From Strongylocentrotus purpuratus (lineage: Eukaryota; Echinodermata; Echinoidea; Camarodonta; Strongylocentrotidae), in NCBI RefSeq assembly GCF_000002235.5, contig NW_022145563.1, positions 540,001 through 604,000 of the forward strand: 64,000 nt of DNA, in the 5' to 3' direction. The notes below the pieces were generated by a model. The model was not told where the DNA came from. It did not search any database and saw nothing but the letters and a program-made list of their open reading frames with translations. Made by a program: the position numbers and the translations under genes. Positions 11,005 through 22,488 of this stretch are shown in pieces. Each line of letters begins with the position of its first letter. The stretch's first letter is position 1.

Positions 11005-11521
11005 CTAAAACAATGACTATGGATGATCTTCCTCCCCCTCCTCCTCCTCCTTCTCGTTCTTCTTCGTTGTCTTCTATTCCGTCTGTTACATCAAGCAGTT
11101 CAAAACCTTCCGATCCATCTCTTCATCAGTCTACTCAGTCACTGCCCTCACTTCTTGAACTTTCTATCTCTGATCTGCCTTCTTCTACTCTCCCCAGCAT
11201 TGGTCTTTGCCCTACTCCATCTTTTCATCCCTGTCACCCTCCATCTTTTCATCCCTGTCATCCTCCATCTTCTCTGCCCCTGCATGCTTCTTCTTCTGCA
11301 AATGATGATCCACTACATGGATTGTCTTGTCAGTGCTTTGTCTTCTTTTTTCTCCATCTCTTGATCATTCTTTGTTTTCTTTACATTATCATGGTCGTAT
11401 CGTATCTTTTTCTTTAAATGTTTGTCTTCATCTTCTTTGTCTGTGTATGCATGAACGTAATGTTTCTATCCCTGCTATACTAGCTATCCATTTTCTTCTC
11501 TCCAAAAGAAAATATGTTGAG
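11005..11521 (+). CDS. 5' exon of the SET-recombinase gene: Pro/Ser-rich frame, then the frame joining the SET exons
   Basis: The exon starts after a good acceptor (TTTATTTTCCACAG) and ends at a strong donor (GAG then GTGAGC at 11522). From the ATG at 11013 one frame gives a Pro- and Ser-rich segment with a repeated SFHPCHPP word, open to 11415. The frame that joins the SET exon in phase is a different one: it is open from about 11327 and reads CMHERNVSIPAILAIHFLL then SKRKYVE up to the donor. Either translation starts at the ATG at 11447, or the two frames are linked by a small intron or by a length error in the T run near 11345. The Pro/Ser segment may therefore be 5' UTR. A start at 12083 (MTTRRRR) is also possible. 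Confidence 0.5.
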
Positions 11522-14500
11522 GTGAGCTATTAAGTTAATGAAGTTATCCTCATTTGGACAGTAATTGCAATATTACATACCTCATAAAGTTTCTGCATTC
11601 ACATCATGTACACATTTTTATTGACTAGTTTGTGAAGAAGAATAGAGGACACTACAATGTGATTTAAGAACATTTCCTAGATTTATATGTACAAAATCAT
11701 TACAAAATATTAATTTACAAATTAAAGCTTGTAAAATGCTTCTTGTACATGTATTTTATGTTCCTTTTGTTGACAGTAACAAACTAAATTAAAGGTAATC
11801 CCAGTTAGGATTTGGATCTCATTCTGGTCATCAAAAGAGCATCTGAACTCTTTGCAAGGTCTGTCATAAGTCCATGCATGCAAGCTGGCTGGTTAGAATT
11901 AGCAGAGCAATCCTGCTTCCACAGTATAACTGTCTCGGGCTAGATATATAGACTTGACTTAGGCCTACATGCAAGAAAGAATATCAAGGAAAGATAGTCT
12001 TGAAAATTGCGAATGGTCCTTAGACCAGACCCAACTTATGATTTACATGCATCACCTTCTCTTGTCTTCTTTTTATCATTAGATGACAACCAGACGCCGC
12101 CGTGTTGCACCGCATCAACAGGTAGAGAAATGGTGCAGGGCTGAAAAAGACCCAGATGGCTTTGAAATAAAGTTTGTGAATGAGACAATAGGTGGGTGAA
12201 ATCAAAATATTTGATTGCATTAACTCCCAGAGACGATTTTATTTTTATTAGACATGCATATATATGTACATGTTTTACAAGTGATCAACGAATTAACTGT
12301 AATTTGGAGCTGGGATAAAGTAGATTGGAACGATTTCTATAACAGTTTTAACTATTTGTGATACATGTACATGTACCTTAATTGCAATTAATTATAAGCC
12401 AGTACAATTATTAAATGCAAAGCTTTGATTTCACAAAATTATGGTTCATAAGTTAGTAGATTTAAACTTCAGAGCAGCAGAGTGAAGACAAATGTAGTGG
12501 ATATTAGAGGGCATAGATGGCTTTATGTGGAATGCTTATGCCACCCAAATTACGCATTTAATTCATAAAACTTTGTTGAACCATTTTAACAGCTAATGCC
12601 TTACGAAGCCGAACTTTCCAGACTATTGTAAGGAATATTTTTGTAAGCTTTAGAATGTAAAATATCATGTGTACTCCACTTCAGGTCATGGACTTTTCAC
12701 ATGCAAACACTTCCAGAAAGGTGATTTTCTTCTAGAATACAGAGGGATTTTCAGTGAGACATTAGATGCAGATGAAGACAATGACTACACATTTCATTTT
12801 CTTCATACAGGTGTGAACTACAGGTTAGTAAAGTTTCTTTAATTTCTGTTTCAAGAAAAATGAAAATAAAGAAAACTACAACTATGTTATTTCATCAATT
12901 TGTTACCATACTGTATGCTGCTATTTATATTTCAGATCAATTATAGTGACTTGAATTATTTGTGTTCATGATTTCTGCAATGATACCATAAACATTTGTA
13001 GAGTTTTTTTTAAGAAGATATGATGGAATAGGTGTGGCCTGTGTGCCTTATCAAAGTATTTAAAACCTTTTCTGCAATGATGAAAATGAGCTAGACCATG
13101 CATGTGATCACGAAGGGTAATATGTAGCTATAATTTGGTGGAATAATGATTTACTTGCATTTTGTATGTTATTCTCAAGTATTTTCAGAAGAGGGTTCAA
13201 ATTTGGGCAAAAAAATCACCCTGGTACTGAAAATAGTGGGGGTCATAGTTTTGTATCGATCAACCAAAAATCTTTTCATTTCCCCCTCTCATCATTAAAT
13301 TCCGACGTTCTATTGATAAAATAGGTCACTTATAAATTTCATGCCATTCTTCATTAATTGTACTTGCCAATTAGGGCTGGAAATGCCAGGGCTTGCAAAT
13401 ATTTACAACAACAAAAATACTGGTATGTATTAGTTATAACTTTTATTTTGAAATATGAGCCTTAACTCTAACATTTGTACACAGGTCTATTTGAGCTGTA
13501 TTTTGTTCAGTATAGTTTCATGCTACCTCTAAGCATGCAATCTTTTTTCATTTATCTTGCGACTGCAGCATTGATGCATCTGATCCAGAGGCGGGGTTAG
13601 GCCGTTGGATTAATGATGATCATAAGGCACCAAATTCTGTAATGAAGAAAATCATCCTGCATGACTCAAGTCCACATCTGTGTCTGTTTGCATGTGACGA
13701 TATTCAGGTGGGGGAGGAAATACGATACGATTACGGCACTAAGGATTTGCCATGGCGGCAGGTACGATATTACACTTTGTTTTATTTTGTATTTACTGGT
13801 GAAATATGAACATTATCCAGTTTTTGCAAAAGCTAATTTACCACCTCCATCATTATTGTTCTTTCCATTTACTATCGCACAATGTTGGACATTAGTTTTC
13901 CTTGATGCCCTTATTCCACGCTGCCCTATACTCTATCAATCCTTGGGCCTTTTAAGGAGAGCACTTCAAAAACTTTCAAAAAAAGATGATGAAAAAGAAT
14001 ATTATATAATTACTTTGTACAAGTGGTATTCAAATATTTATGTCAATAATATCATACAACTCTAGAGTCGATAATTTAAATGTACGCTTTAGGTGACTGT
14101 AGATTCTCCAGCACTATAATTTTTCTTATACGATATTGAGATTTTGCAAATAATGATATAATGGAATATACAAACAACTATACAGAAAACGTCACATCGC
14201 TCTCATGATAAACATTTGCTTCATAGTGTATCCAAAATCAGACTCATGTATTGATTTAAATTGCAGCCTCCCACACCAAACGTCATGCCACACACTAACA
14301 TCAACGTGCAGGAAACGCCTAGCAAGAAGCTGCCGACACCCCACAGCATGGACATTGTCACCTCTACTACCACCAATAAGCTGCCCTATATGCCAGATGC
14401 AACATCCAAGCCAGCATCACAGCCAATCATGAACAACATCAGCAACCAAAGCTCTCACCAGTGTCCTATCCAAGGAACACCATCCACCAGTCAACTACTA

Positions 14501-17500
14501 CCCCACTCTCAAGAGGGTGGCACACCAACATCCGATGATAATGGGACAGCTAGGCAAGAGGTACACTCCCTGAGTAACAGCATGTCTTGCAGCCAGGTTG
14601 ATGCCTGCTATAACCCGGACTCAGATTCCCCAGGTGTCATAGATGGAAGTGAAGAGGGACCAGAAGGCCTAGATGTATGTATTTCTAAAATGTTTTGTTA
14701 ATTAAGAAGAATGTTTTTAATAAATTTCCTTGCATGTGGGCAATGATGTAAACATACTTAGGGCAAATATTTACTTGCCTATACACTACAAATACATTCT
14801 TTACCATAATGAGCAATATTGATACAGTAATAAATATCCAGGAATGTGAAAGTCCATGTTTGTTTACTTAAATTAGCAAGTCCACATTTGAAGATTTTAA
14901 ATCGCACTAATTGAAATTTAACAGTTTAGAATACATGTAAATGAGTCCATGTTTGTCGTATTAATTTAGCAAGTCCATACTTGAAGGTTTTTTTTCACCA
15001 GTACACAAACAAATGTGTTGTTTGAAATAAAATTAGGTGGACCATTGGAAATTTGTTAACTTTTCTGGGGCTATAAGGAAATAAAAAACTATTGTGCCAA
15101 TTATTCTTGATGATTTTAGGCTTTCACCATACATGTACAAAATCTGGAGTACTGCAGGTATGCTGATGATATTGCGATATAGCCATTAATGCTTTTCATA
15201 TGTTTCATATAGGTTTTCAGCATGCAGCAGCCTTAAGACAAAATGTTATGTAGTTGTCACAATAAATGTTTTACTTCAGAGTGTATCAGAAACTCAACTC
15301 AAATATTAATTTAAATTTCAGACCCAATTGCACACACCAATTGTGGAGCACACCTCCAGTAACATGCAGGAAACGGCTATAAACAAGCTGCCGACACCCA
15401 ACAGCATGGACATTGTCACCTCCACTACCACCAATAAGCTGCCCTATATGCCAGATGCAACATCCAAGCCAGCATCACAGCCAATCATGAACAACATCAG
15501 CAACCAAAGCTCTCACCAGTGTCCTATCCAAGGAACACCATCCACCAGTCAACTACTACCCCACTCTCAAGAGGGTGGCACACCAACATCCGATGATAAT
15601 GGGACAGCTAGGCAAGAGGTACACTCCCTGAGTAACAGCATGTCTTGCAGCCAGGTTGATGCCTGCTATAACCCGGACTCAGATTCCCCAGGTGTCATAG
15701 ATGGAAGTGAAGAGGGACCAGAAGGCCTAGATGTATGTATTTCTAAAATGTTTTGTTAATTAAGAAGAATGTTTTTAATAAATTTCCTTGCATGTGGGCA
15801 ATGATGTAAACATACTTAGGGCAAATATTTACTTGCCTATACACTACAAATACATTCTCTACCATAATTAGCAATTGTATACAGTAATAAATATCCAGGA
15901 ATGTGAAAGTCCATGTTTGTTTGCTTAAATTAGCAAGTCCACATTTGAAGGTTTTAAATCACACCAATTGAAATTTAACAGTTTTAAATAGCTAGGTCCA
16001 TGTTTGTCGTATTAATTCAGCAAGTCCATACTTGAAGGTTTTTTTTCACCAGTACACCAACACATGTGTTGTTTTAGGAAAATCAATCCCCTTTATTTTG
16101 GGTGTGGTGATTAATAGGTTTATAGATCAATGCATTAATAACTGTTTTCGGAGGCGTTATGTTTTTGGGTTGTCCGTCTGTCCGCCCGTCTGTACGTCCG
16201 TTCTCATGATCGCGTTATCTCAAGAACCGATTGATGGATTTTCTCCAAACTTGGGTCATGTATGTATTTGCAAGGCCAATTAACTGATTAGATTTTGGGG
16301 TCACAAGGTCACAGGTCACAGGGCTCATTATGTATGCATACAAAGCTTGTGATCGCATTATCTCGAGAACCGATTGATGGGTTCCCGCCAAACTTAATTC
16401 ATGTATGTATCTTGCAAAATCAATGTATGTATCTCGCAAAATCAATAACTGATTATATTTTGGGGTCACAAGGTCAAAGGTCACAGGGCTCATTCTGTAT
16501 GCAAAAATAGCTTGTGATCACATTATCTCAAGAACCAGTTGATGATGCACCTATGGTATTATTGGTGTATAATATTGTACTCTTTTATCTAAGCTGGCAG
16601 AAAACTTCACAATATAGGCACAGTTTGATCTGGAGGATTTTGCAGGGTGGGACTTTAACAATTAGGGTCTAGAAAAATGCACACAAAAAATCTTTAAAAA
16701 CATACATAATACACATTAAGATAAAACAGTTAATGGTTTGTTGATCTATCATGCAGACCCAGCATAGAAGTAAACATGCATGTCAGGGGACCTATAAAAC
16801 ATAATTTGCCTTAATAGTGTACTTACATTTGACCAATTCAGCAGGAGATATTTGATGTTTGCTTTCTATATGGACTCTAATTTCAGTTTCTCTTACTGTT
16901 TTTTTTTCAGGCCATGTCAGAGGTGTCAGACCTGTCGGAAACTACTACAGATCTAACAGATGATTCTGACCCGGATTACATACCGGAATCTGATGATGAT
17001 GTTGGGGAAAGGGAGATGAGTCCTGTCGTTCCTATCCCTGGATCTTTTAATATTCATCGTGGTTGTCTACCCACTCATGAAGATGAAGCATCAACCAGTG
17101 AGAATCATGTAGACAGCACCTCAAAAGCAGTATTGCATGCCTGCAGTAGGTCTTCAGGGATACAAGTGAATGCCACAGCAAATGGAAGAAGTAAAAGCTG
17201 GGATAAAGTCCAATATTGTCCTTTCTGCATGGAACCTCAGAAGAAATTACCTCGTCATTTACAAACTCCCAAACACAGAAACGAACCACAGGTGCAGAAA
17301 TGGCTTTCTAGTGAAGACCAAAAGGATAAAGTGAGACAATTGACACTAATGCGCAATTATGGAAACTACCTACACAATATCTCTGTCCTGAAGAAGGGAG
17401 TTGGAGAACTCATTGTTGTTCATAGGCCAGCAGACAAGTCAGATCCATCAGATTACGTTCCCTGCTCAAACTGTTATGGTTTTATCACGAAGACAGAATT

Positions 17501-19930
17501 GTGGAAACACAAGTGCAGCCAGATACTTGATAGTATACCATCTGGGAAAACAAAGAAACGAGGAAAAGTGCGTGCTGCCAAAATGCTGCTACCAAATACT
17601 CCTGGGGTGGATACGAGAACCATTGAAATCCTGTCGAACATGATCGATGACAATATAGCCGCTGTGGTCAGGTCGGATGACCTAATAACAAAATTTGCTG
17701 AGAAGTTAACCATGAAACATGGACATAGCAGAGACCAAGAGAACTATATCAGGCAACGGTCAAGGGAGCTAGGAAGAATGGTCCTCGAGTACAGATCAAT
17801 GACAGGGGAGACCAATGTCGATCTTGCAAGTCTCATACGTCCTGAGAAGTTTGTTGCAGTGACGTCTGCTACAAAACTGGCTGCAGGATTTTGTGCTGAA
17901 AACAATGTCTACAAAACCCCCAGTCTTGCATTAAAGATCGGACACGGTCTGAAGACTTGTTGCGAGATTCTACAAGGAAAAGCCATTATGACGCAGAACT
18001 CTGCCATCAAGAAAAGTTGCAAGGCATTCTTGACCCTGTATGACCTTCAATGGGGGAGCTATGTAACTCACCATGCACTAAGAAGTCTTCAAGAAGGAAG
18101 AAGAAATAACCCAAAGTTGTTGCCACTTACCGAAGATGTAGTCAAATTTGCGAAACATCTCAAGGGAGAAATGCATGCAAAATTGAATGGGCTTGAGAAA
18201 GAGAGCAACACCAACAGAATTGCACATGAATGGCATAATCTTTCTGAAGTACTGCTGGCACATATTGTTGTCTTCAACAGGAAAAGACCTGGAGAGGTCT
18301 CAAAAATGACCATGCAAGATTATGAAAATTGCTCGCAAGGAGAAGGTGGTATAATTGATGGTGCTCTCAGCAAGTGGGAGAGAGCACTTTGTCGAGTTCT
18401 ATGGAGAGTCGAAATCGTGGGAAAACGTTTGAGGACGGTGCCTGTACTTTTGACAACGACAATGAAGAGGGCAATGGACTTGTTGAAAGAGAGGAGATGT
18501 GAGGCTGGCATCGAGGAGAGCAACACATATGTGTTTGCTGGATCAGGGGAAGGGCACCGGAGAGCATGCGATGCTATCCGTGTTCATTCCACCAAATGTA
18601 ATGCTGAACATCCAGAACATCTCAGAGCAACACATCTGAGAAAGCAAATTGCCACTGTAGCCCAGATTATGAATTTAAAGGAAAATGAGCTAGATGTCTT
18701 AGCTAATTTCCTTGGGCATGACATCAGAACGCATCGGGAATACTATAGACTCCCAGATTCAACAGTGCAACTGGCGAAGGTTTCAAAAGTTCTTCTGAAG
18801 ATGGAGAGGGGAGATCTTGAAGGTCTTGCCAATAAAGGACTAGAGGAAGTGCAGTTGGATCCCAGTGAAGGTAAAGTGCATAATATTTTCTTTTGAATTC
18901 TTCATGCAAACTGCAAAGAACAACTAGAGTAGAAAAACGTGCAGGTTTTGTTTGCTTTTATTTTCATAAATCAATAATACATAATACATAGTGTAAATTG
19001 AATAAAAAATATGGCGGATGGCCCATTCCAGCTGAGTATCAATATAATACCGCTGTTCTTCCATGGTGTCCTTCATGAATACATGTACATAATAGTAGCA
19101 ATCAAAGTAACAGAAAAAACACAACAACAATGTATTGAACATAAACATGTATATTCCAGCAATTTCAAACTAATAAATTTGATTTTCTTTTTCATATTCA
19201 ATATATCTTTATAAAAAGGGATACAGAACCGTAGGACCCTTAACAAAGAAAAAAAGTAGATGAATATTTAAGATATTTTTGGGGGTGCATAATTGGCGAT
19301 TTTGTGCAAGACTGTTTGATAGATGTCCAAAAGATTGAAAGAGAGAGAAATCTGCATGCATCTGTCGTGAGCTAAGCATTGTAATCATGTCGAACCATGT
19401 TGTGTTCATAATGAATTAAAATGTTTATTACTGAAACTATAAATTAATTATATATAAGACATGCATGAATTTCATTCCTGTTGTTAGTTTGTCCTAAATA
19501 ATTCTATGAGGCTAATTCCTTTCATGTAGAAAAATACTTTTTCAGAATATTTGTATACACATAAAAACACTGTTAAGGGCCTGATATAACATAACTTATG
19601 CTAATTATAAATATTTCTTTTGATTTTTTGTAGAGTACATCACTGATGCCGAGTCAGATTCTGAGGGTGAAGATGTGCAGTCTGATGATTCACCTTTGGT
19701 GACTGTGAGGACAGAAGGTATGTTAAACAAGAGAAAGTCAAATCCTAGTCAGTAGCTGAAAGCCAGTGGTGCATATAGTTTCTTTGAGTCAGGGCTGCTT
19801 TAATTGATTGAATTATGATTGTTAGAATGCAGTTGCACTATTTGAACGTTTCATTATTTGTCCTAACAAAAATAGAACACCCAGTACTTGATGAATCGAC
19901 CGAAGCATATTTTCTTCACATATACTTCAC

Positions 19931-19967
<37 letters not shown>

Positions 19968-20466
19968 TTTCCTGTTAATACAACATGTAGGGTTATATTA
20001 TTTTCCACCAAAAAATGGTACTGGGTATTTTCACTTGAATAATGTATACATGTAGTTCTAGTTTTATGTTTCATGACAGTTTCACTCTATTCTATCTGGG
20101 AGCCAAAGGCATGGACGTAGGGCTATATGTGCTGTTTTGTCTCAAAATGAAATATATTTTCTGATTGAAGGTTTAAAAGATATATATTCTCCTTGGTAAA
20201 CAGACTGTAGTGCCTACTCTGGGAAATCAAAAAGTCCTTCTGAGAATCATCCAATCAGGAAAGTCTGGACTTTGAAAGAGAAGACAACTGTCGCAGACCA
20301 TTTGGGCTCATTTCTCCTAAGACGTACCCTACCAGGAAAGGCACATATTTTGAAACTCTTCAATGCAGAGCCACAAACCTTTCGGGATCGATCTTGGACC
20401 AACGTGAAAGATTTCGTTCGAAACCAGATTCGGAAGAAGGATGTAATGGGATTCTTGAAGATGTAA
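11447..20466 (+). CDS. SET domain + Crypton-type tyrosine recombinase + SANT fusion protein (whole gene model)
   Basis: Proposed exons are 11447-11521, 12083-12191, 12685-12823, 13569-13761, 14267-14674, 15322-15732, 16911-18870, 19634-19717 and 20204-20466. Every intron is GT-AG and the phases agree, giving 1,213 residues. Residues 26-172 form a SET methyltransferase domain closest in feel to KMT5A. Residues 173-445 are two copies of a Ser/Thr/Pro linker. Residues 446-1098 hold an acidic stretch, two zinc-binding motifs and a tyrosine recombinase fold. Residues 1127-1213 or so hold a SANT/Myb-like domain. From memory, predicted proteins of this general build occur in fish and marine invertebrates, often named KMT5A-like. 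Its role is unknown. The multi-exon structure argues for a host gene of transposon origin, or a young gene captured by an element. Confidence 0.85.
12083..12191 (+). CDS. SET domain exon 1 (pre-SET basic segment)
   Basis: It encodes a basic start (MTTRRRRVAPHQQVEKWC) and then ...DPDGFEIKFVNETIG, which corresponds to the entry of SET domains before the G-x-G turn. It starts in phase 0 after TTTTTATCATTAG and ends in phase 1 (ATA G then GTGGGT). The first codon is ATG, so this exon could also hold the true start. Confidence 0.87.
12685..12823 (+). CDS. SET domain exon 2 (SAM-binding G-x-G and EYRG region)
   Basis: Together with the preceding G it reads GHGLFTCKHFQKGDFLLEYR, the SET motif I region (GxGLF, FxKGDFLLEYxG) that binds S-adenosylmethionine. 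It continues with GIFSETLDADEDNDYTFHF, where KMT5A has its variable insert. Splice sites are TCCACTTCAG and CAG then GTTAGT. Confidence 0.92.
13569..13761 (+). CDS. SET domain exon 3 (catalytic NHS-like and YDYG region)
   Basis: It reads ...IDASDPEAGLGRWINDDHK, where methyltransferases usually have G-R-x-I-N-H-S. It then gives PHLCLFACDDIQVGEEIRYD and YG, matching the second SET motif with the catalytic Tyr. The NHS triplet is NDD here, so SAM contacts may differ from KMT5A; related fish proteins also vary at this place as far as I recall. The spacing PHLCLFA..DI..GEE.RYDYG matches KMT5A closely. It ends in WRQ before GTACGA, phase 0. Confidence 0.93.
14267..14674 (+). CDS. Linker exon, copy A (Ser/Thr/Pro-rich)
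   Basis: 136 codons starting PPTPNVMPHTNINVQETPSK, phase 0 at both ends (acceptor AAATTGCAG, donor GAT then GTATGT), so it can be skipped or repeated without frame change. It contains KLPTP, TTTNKLPYMPDATSKP and an acidic end GSEEGPEGLD. No known domain is seen, and disorder is likely. From MDIVTS to the exon end it is identical in protein to copy B. Confidence 0.82.
15322..15732 (+). CDS. Linker exon, copy B
   Basis: 137 codons starting TQLHTPIVEHTSSNMQETAI, phase 0 at both ends (acceptor AAATTTCAG, donor GAT then GTATGT). The first 30 residues differ from copy A, while the remaining 107 or so are the same. Both copies keep open frames and splice sites, so both may be used together, or as alternatives. 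Confidence 0.82.
16155..16545 (+). repeat. Dispersed repeat with three internal units, inside an intron
   Basis: It starts GGAGGCGTTATGTTTTTGGG, with a (GTCC)n-like stretch TGTCCGTCTGTCCGCCC. Then ATCTCAAGAACCGATTGATG-like units start at about 16208, 16352 and 16517, each followed by GGGGTCACAAGGTCA-type sequence. From memory, the same sentence-like order of words is a widespread repeat in fish and marine invertebrates. It lies between linker copy B and the recombinase exon. Confidence 0.75.
16911..18870 (+). CDS. Recombinase exon: acidic segment, two zinc-binding motifs, Crypton-type tyrosine recombinase
   Basis: 653 codons in one exon. The first 30 residues are acidic (SDLSETTTDLTDDSDPDYIP). 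A C2H2-like motif follows, YCPFCMEPQKKLPRHLQTPK then H, and then CSNCYGF...LWKHKC, a second Cys2-His-Cys site. The remainder is all-helical and ends in the recombinase catalytic part: NRKRPGEVSKM (first Arg, about 18276), THLRKQIAT (second Arg, about 18627) and FLGHDIRTHREYY (His and Tyr, 18709-18747). Counted against XerD (LGH plus nine), the second Tyr is the nucleophile. The usual His of H-x-L-R is Thr, so strand cleavage could be weakened. Acceptor TTTTTTTTCAG; donor GAAG then GTAAAG, phase 1. Confidence 0.92.
19634..19717 (+). CDS. Short acidic exon
   Basis: 28 codons rich in Asp, Glu and Ser (YITDAESDSEGEDVQSDDSP), joined by phase 1 on both sides. It links the recombinase to the SANT-like domain. 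Acceptor TTTTTTGTAG; donor GAAG then GTATGT. Confidence 0.8.
20204..20466 (+). CDS. Last exon: SANT/Myb-like DNA-binding domain and stop
   Basis: It reads RKVWTLKEKTTVADHLGSFL then PGKAHILKLFNAEPQTFRDR and SWTNVKDFVRNQI, ending KKDVMGFLKM before TAA. The three-helix layout with Trp in helices 1 and 3 (VWT, SWTNVKDFV) is that of a SANT/Myb repeat. From memory, fish relatives of the recombinase end in the same WT.EE...PGK...R.W..VK.YV.N.I pattern. Acceptor GGTAAACAG. Confidence 0.85.
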
Positions 20467-22205
20467 AGTACATTTATGAATGCTCATCATGATACATATT
20501 ATATATACCTGTAGACATTGTGACATTTCTCCCAAAAGGGGAGGGGAGGGGGATGTGGCAATGGACTTATCGTGTCAGGCTGTTGCCAAATGATTTGTTA
20601 TCATTGTGTGCTTGTACATATATGCAAAATAATTGGGGCACTTAAGTTAGACAGAAAAAAGATATGTTTGTTGCCTGACTTGAAATTCGGCAAGATCCCT
20701 TCTCCCTCCTCCCTTTTGGAATTGATTTGTTAAGTTCATACATGAAGGTTTAGGTTCAGAACTGATGATATACATGTACAGGAGAAATGTGTAATGTATT
20801 GTAATGCTGCTCATGTATGCATTATGAGATTTTATCAAACCCTAAAGACAAAATTTATTGTTGATTTTTTTGGAGTAGATAATGCAGTCACTAGTTAAAT
20901 GTGGGATACCCTCAGTTGATTTCATTGATTACTTTAGTTCATACGTGAAAGATTCATATTATGGAAGTAGTCTGTATGTCCTGTTTCTTTTGTGATTCTA
21001 TTTAAAGTTGAGACTTTGAAAATGTGTAGTCACATTTAATTGGGTTTCGAGAAATGTTGCACCAACAAATAGATTTCCTTTTGTTTATGTAAAATATCTA
21101 CAGTCGGTATGGAAGTTCATGTAGTGTAGCTCTATTGAAGTAAAAAGCTATCGAGTGAAAAACTGTTAATTCAGCAACTTGGTGACATGACTTTGCCCAT
21201 TCATTATATGAAGGGTGATGGATGGGAACTTCATATAAGAGAAGCAATAATTATAGGTATATAGAATATTTCATGCTCTTCACTTGAAATCTAAATTTAT
21301 ATATTATGGTTTCATTTGTTCTAGATCAGTATGAAAGAAACAAATGTTCCCTAACAGTTTCATCATTTGGTTTTTAATGAAAGTTATATAAATCCTCTCC
21401 ACATAATATATGTACGACTTCAACATTATTTTGTGTAGATAAATGCGTTTAATAGCAATTCACCTCATTTAATTGATGCAATTGATTTAAGCACTGTAGA
21501 TTTCAAAGATGTAATATGGTATAAATGAAGACTGTATGTATACTGTGTATGAGCAAGGAATTTAAAGACATAAATTATGTCACAAGTATCGTTTTATATT
21601 ACTTAAAGCACATGGATCATATATGTTTAATTTCTTTTTAATCAGTAAACTATTTTTCAGCTTTATCAGTATGCTGACCAGGATTTAGGGGCAAAGAATA
21701 AACATGTACAGTACCTGTATGTCAACGCATTATAACGTTTATATATATGAAAATAATCATCTTAAGTTTGTTAAAGAGGTTCTCATATGCACTGGGGCTT
21801 TTAGAAATATTACAACAAATATGGACGTCCTTTATACTACAGTTGTGGAGTGAGATAAAATGCTAACAACTTGATAGTAACAAAATTACTTCACTCTGAT
21901 TGACAGATCTAATCTACATCTCTTGGTAATTGGTATATTTAATGATAAAAAAGCCATAATTTTGAGTAAAAGAGATTATTTTATAAGTCTAGAATAACTT
22001 TAAAATTGTTAGAGATATGTTATCTTTCAGTTCAGTATGAAAGGAAACAGTTGGTTCCTTGACTTTTTAAGTGTGAATCCCACATTTATTTTGTAGTTCA
22101 ATATATGCTCTATGACTCAAGTCATACAGTTTGTTATTGCACTTTCAACGTTAGAATTTTGGGCTAAAATTTTTATGTGTTATGTAGTTCTTTTTACTAA
22201 AAATA
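20467..22205 (+). other. Probable 3' UTR and flank of the SET-recombinase gene
   Basis: AT-rich with no further coding potential. AATAAA at 21697-21702 is a candidate polyadenylation signal, giving a 3' UTR of about 1.25 kb. Other AT-rich hexamers could serve instead. Confidence 0.35.
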
Positions 22206-22207
22206 TA

Positions 22208-22488
22208 ATGGCAGTGACAGATTCAGACTGATTTACACGGAACAAATGAACTTGTTTCTGTCTGTATAGTCCTAACCCTGCTTAGCTAGGGTGGGGGTTG
22301 GGGGGGGGGGGGTTAACAATTTAATACAAAGGTTCTTACATTTTCAACAACAACAAGGGTGTAATTCAGGCTCACACAAAATATTCTTGTAACCACACAC
22401 AGACAAGATTGAAAAACACAATTTTTTCTGAGGGGGGGGGGGGGGGGGGGTGCCAAACCCACTCCTGAATCTGCCACTGTCAGTGTTA
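22208..22488. mobile_element. Short element with CAGTGACAGATTCAG inverted ends and G runs
   Basis: GGCAGTGACAGATTCAGACTG at the left faces CTGAATCTGCCACTGTCAGTG at the right. Inside are two long G runs (about 22298-22311 and 22432-22450). No coding content. Confidence 0.65.

Larger units (their letters stand above)
14190..16070. repeat. Tandem duplication of about 1,058 bp carrying the linker exon and intron sequence
   Basis: The exons end exactly 1,058 bp apart (14674 and 15732). The downstream intron parts 14675-15020 and 15733-16050 match closely, as do the upstream parts before each acceptor, though less well. The central exon block is essentially identical while the edges have diverged. 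That is the pattern left by gene conversion on an older duplication. Confidence 0.92.

Noticed and set aside
13762-14065. Extension of the third SET exon past 13761
   Set aside because: A clear donor (CAG then GTACGA) ends the exon, and the extension loses all SET similarity.
18871-18896. Protein end KVHNIFF after the recombinase exon
   Set aside because: It is intron read-through after a good GTAAAG donor. Splicing to 19634 keeps the frame and adds the acidic and SANT parts.
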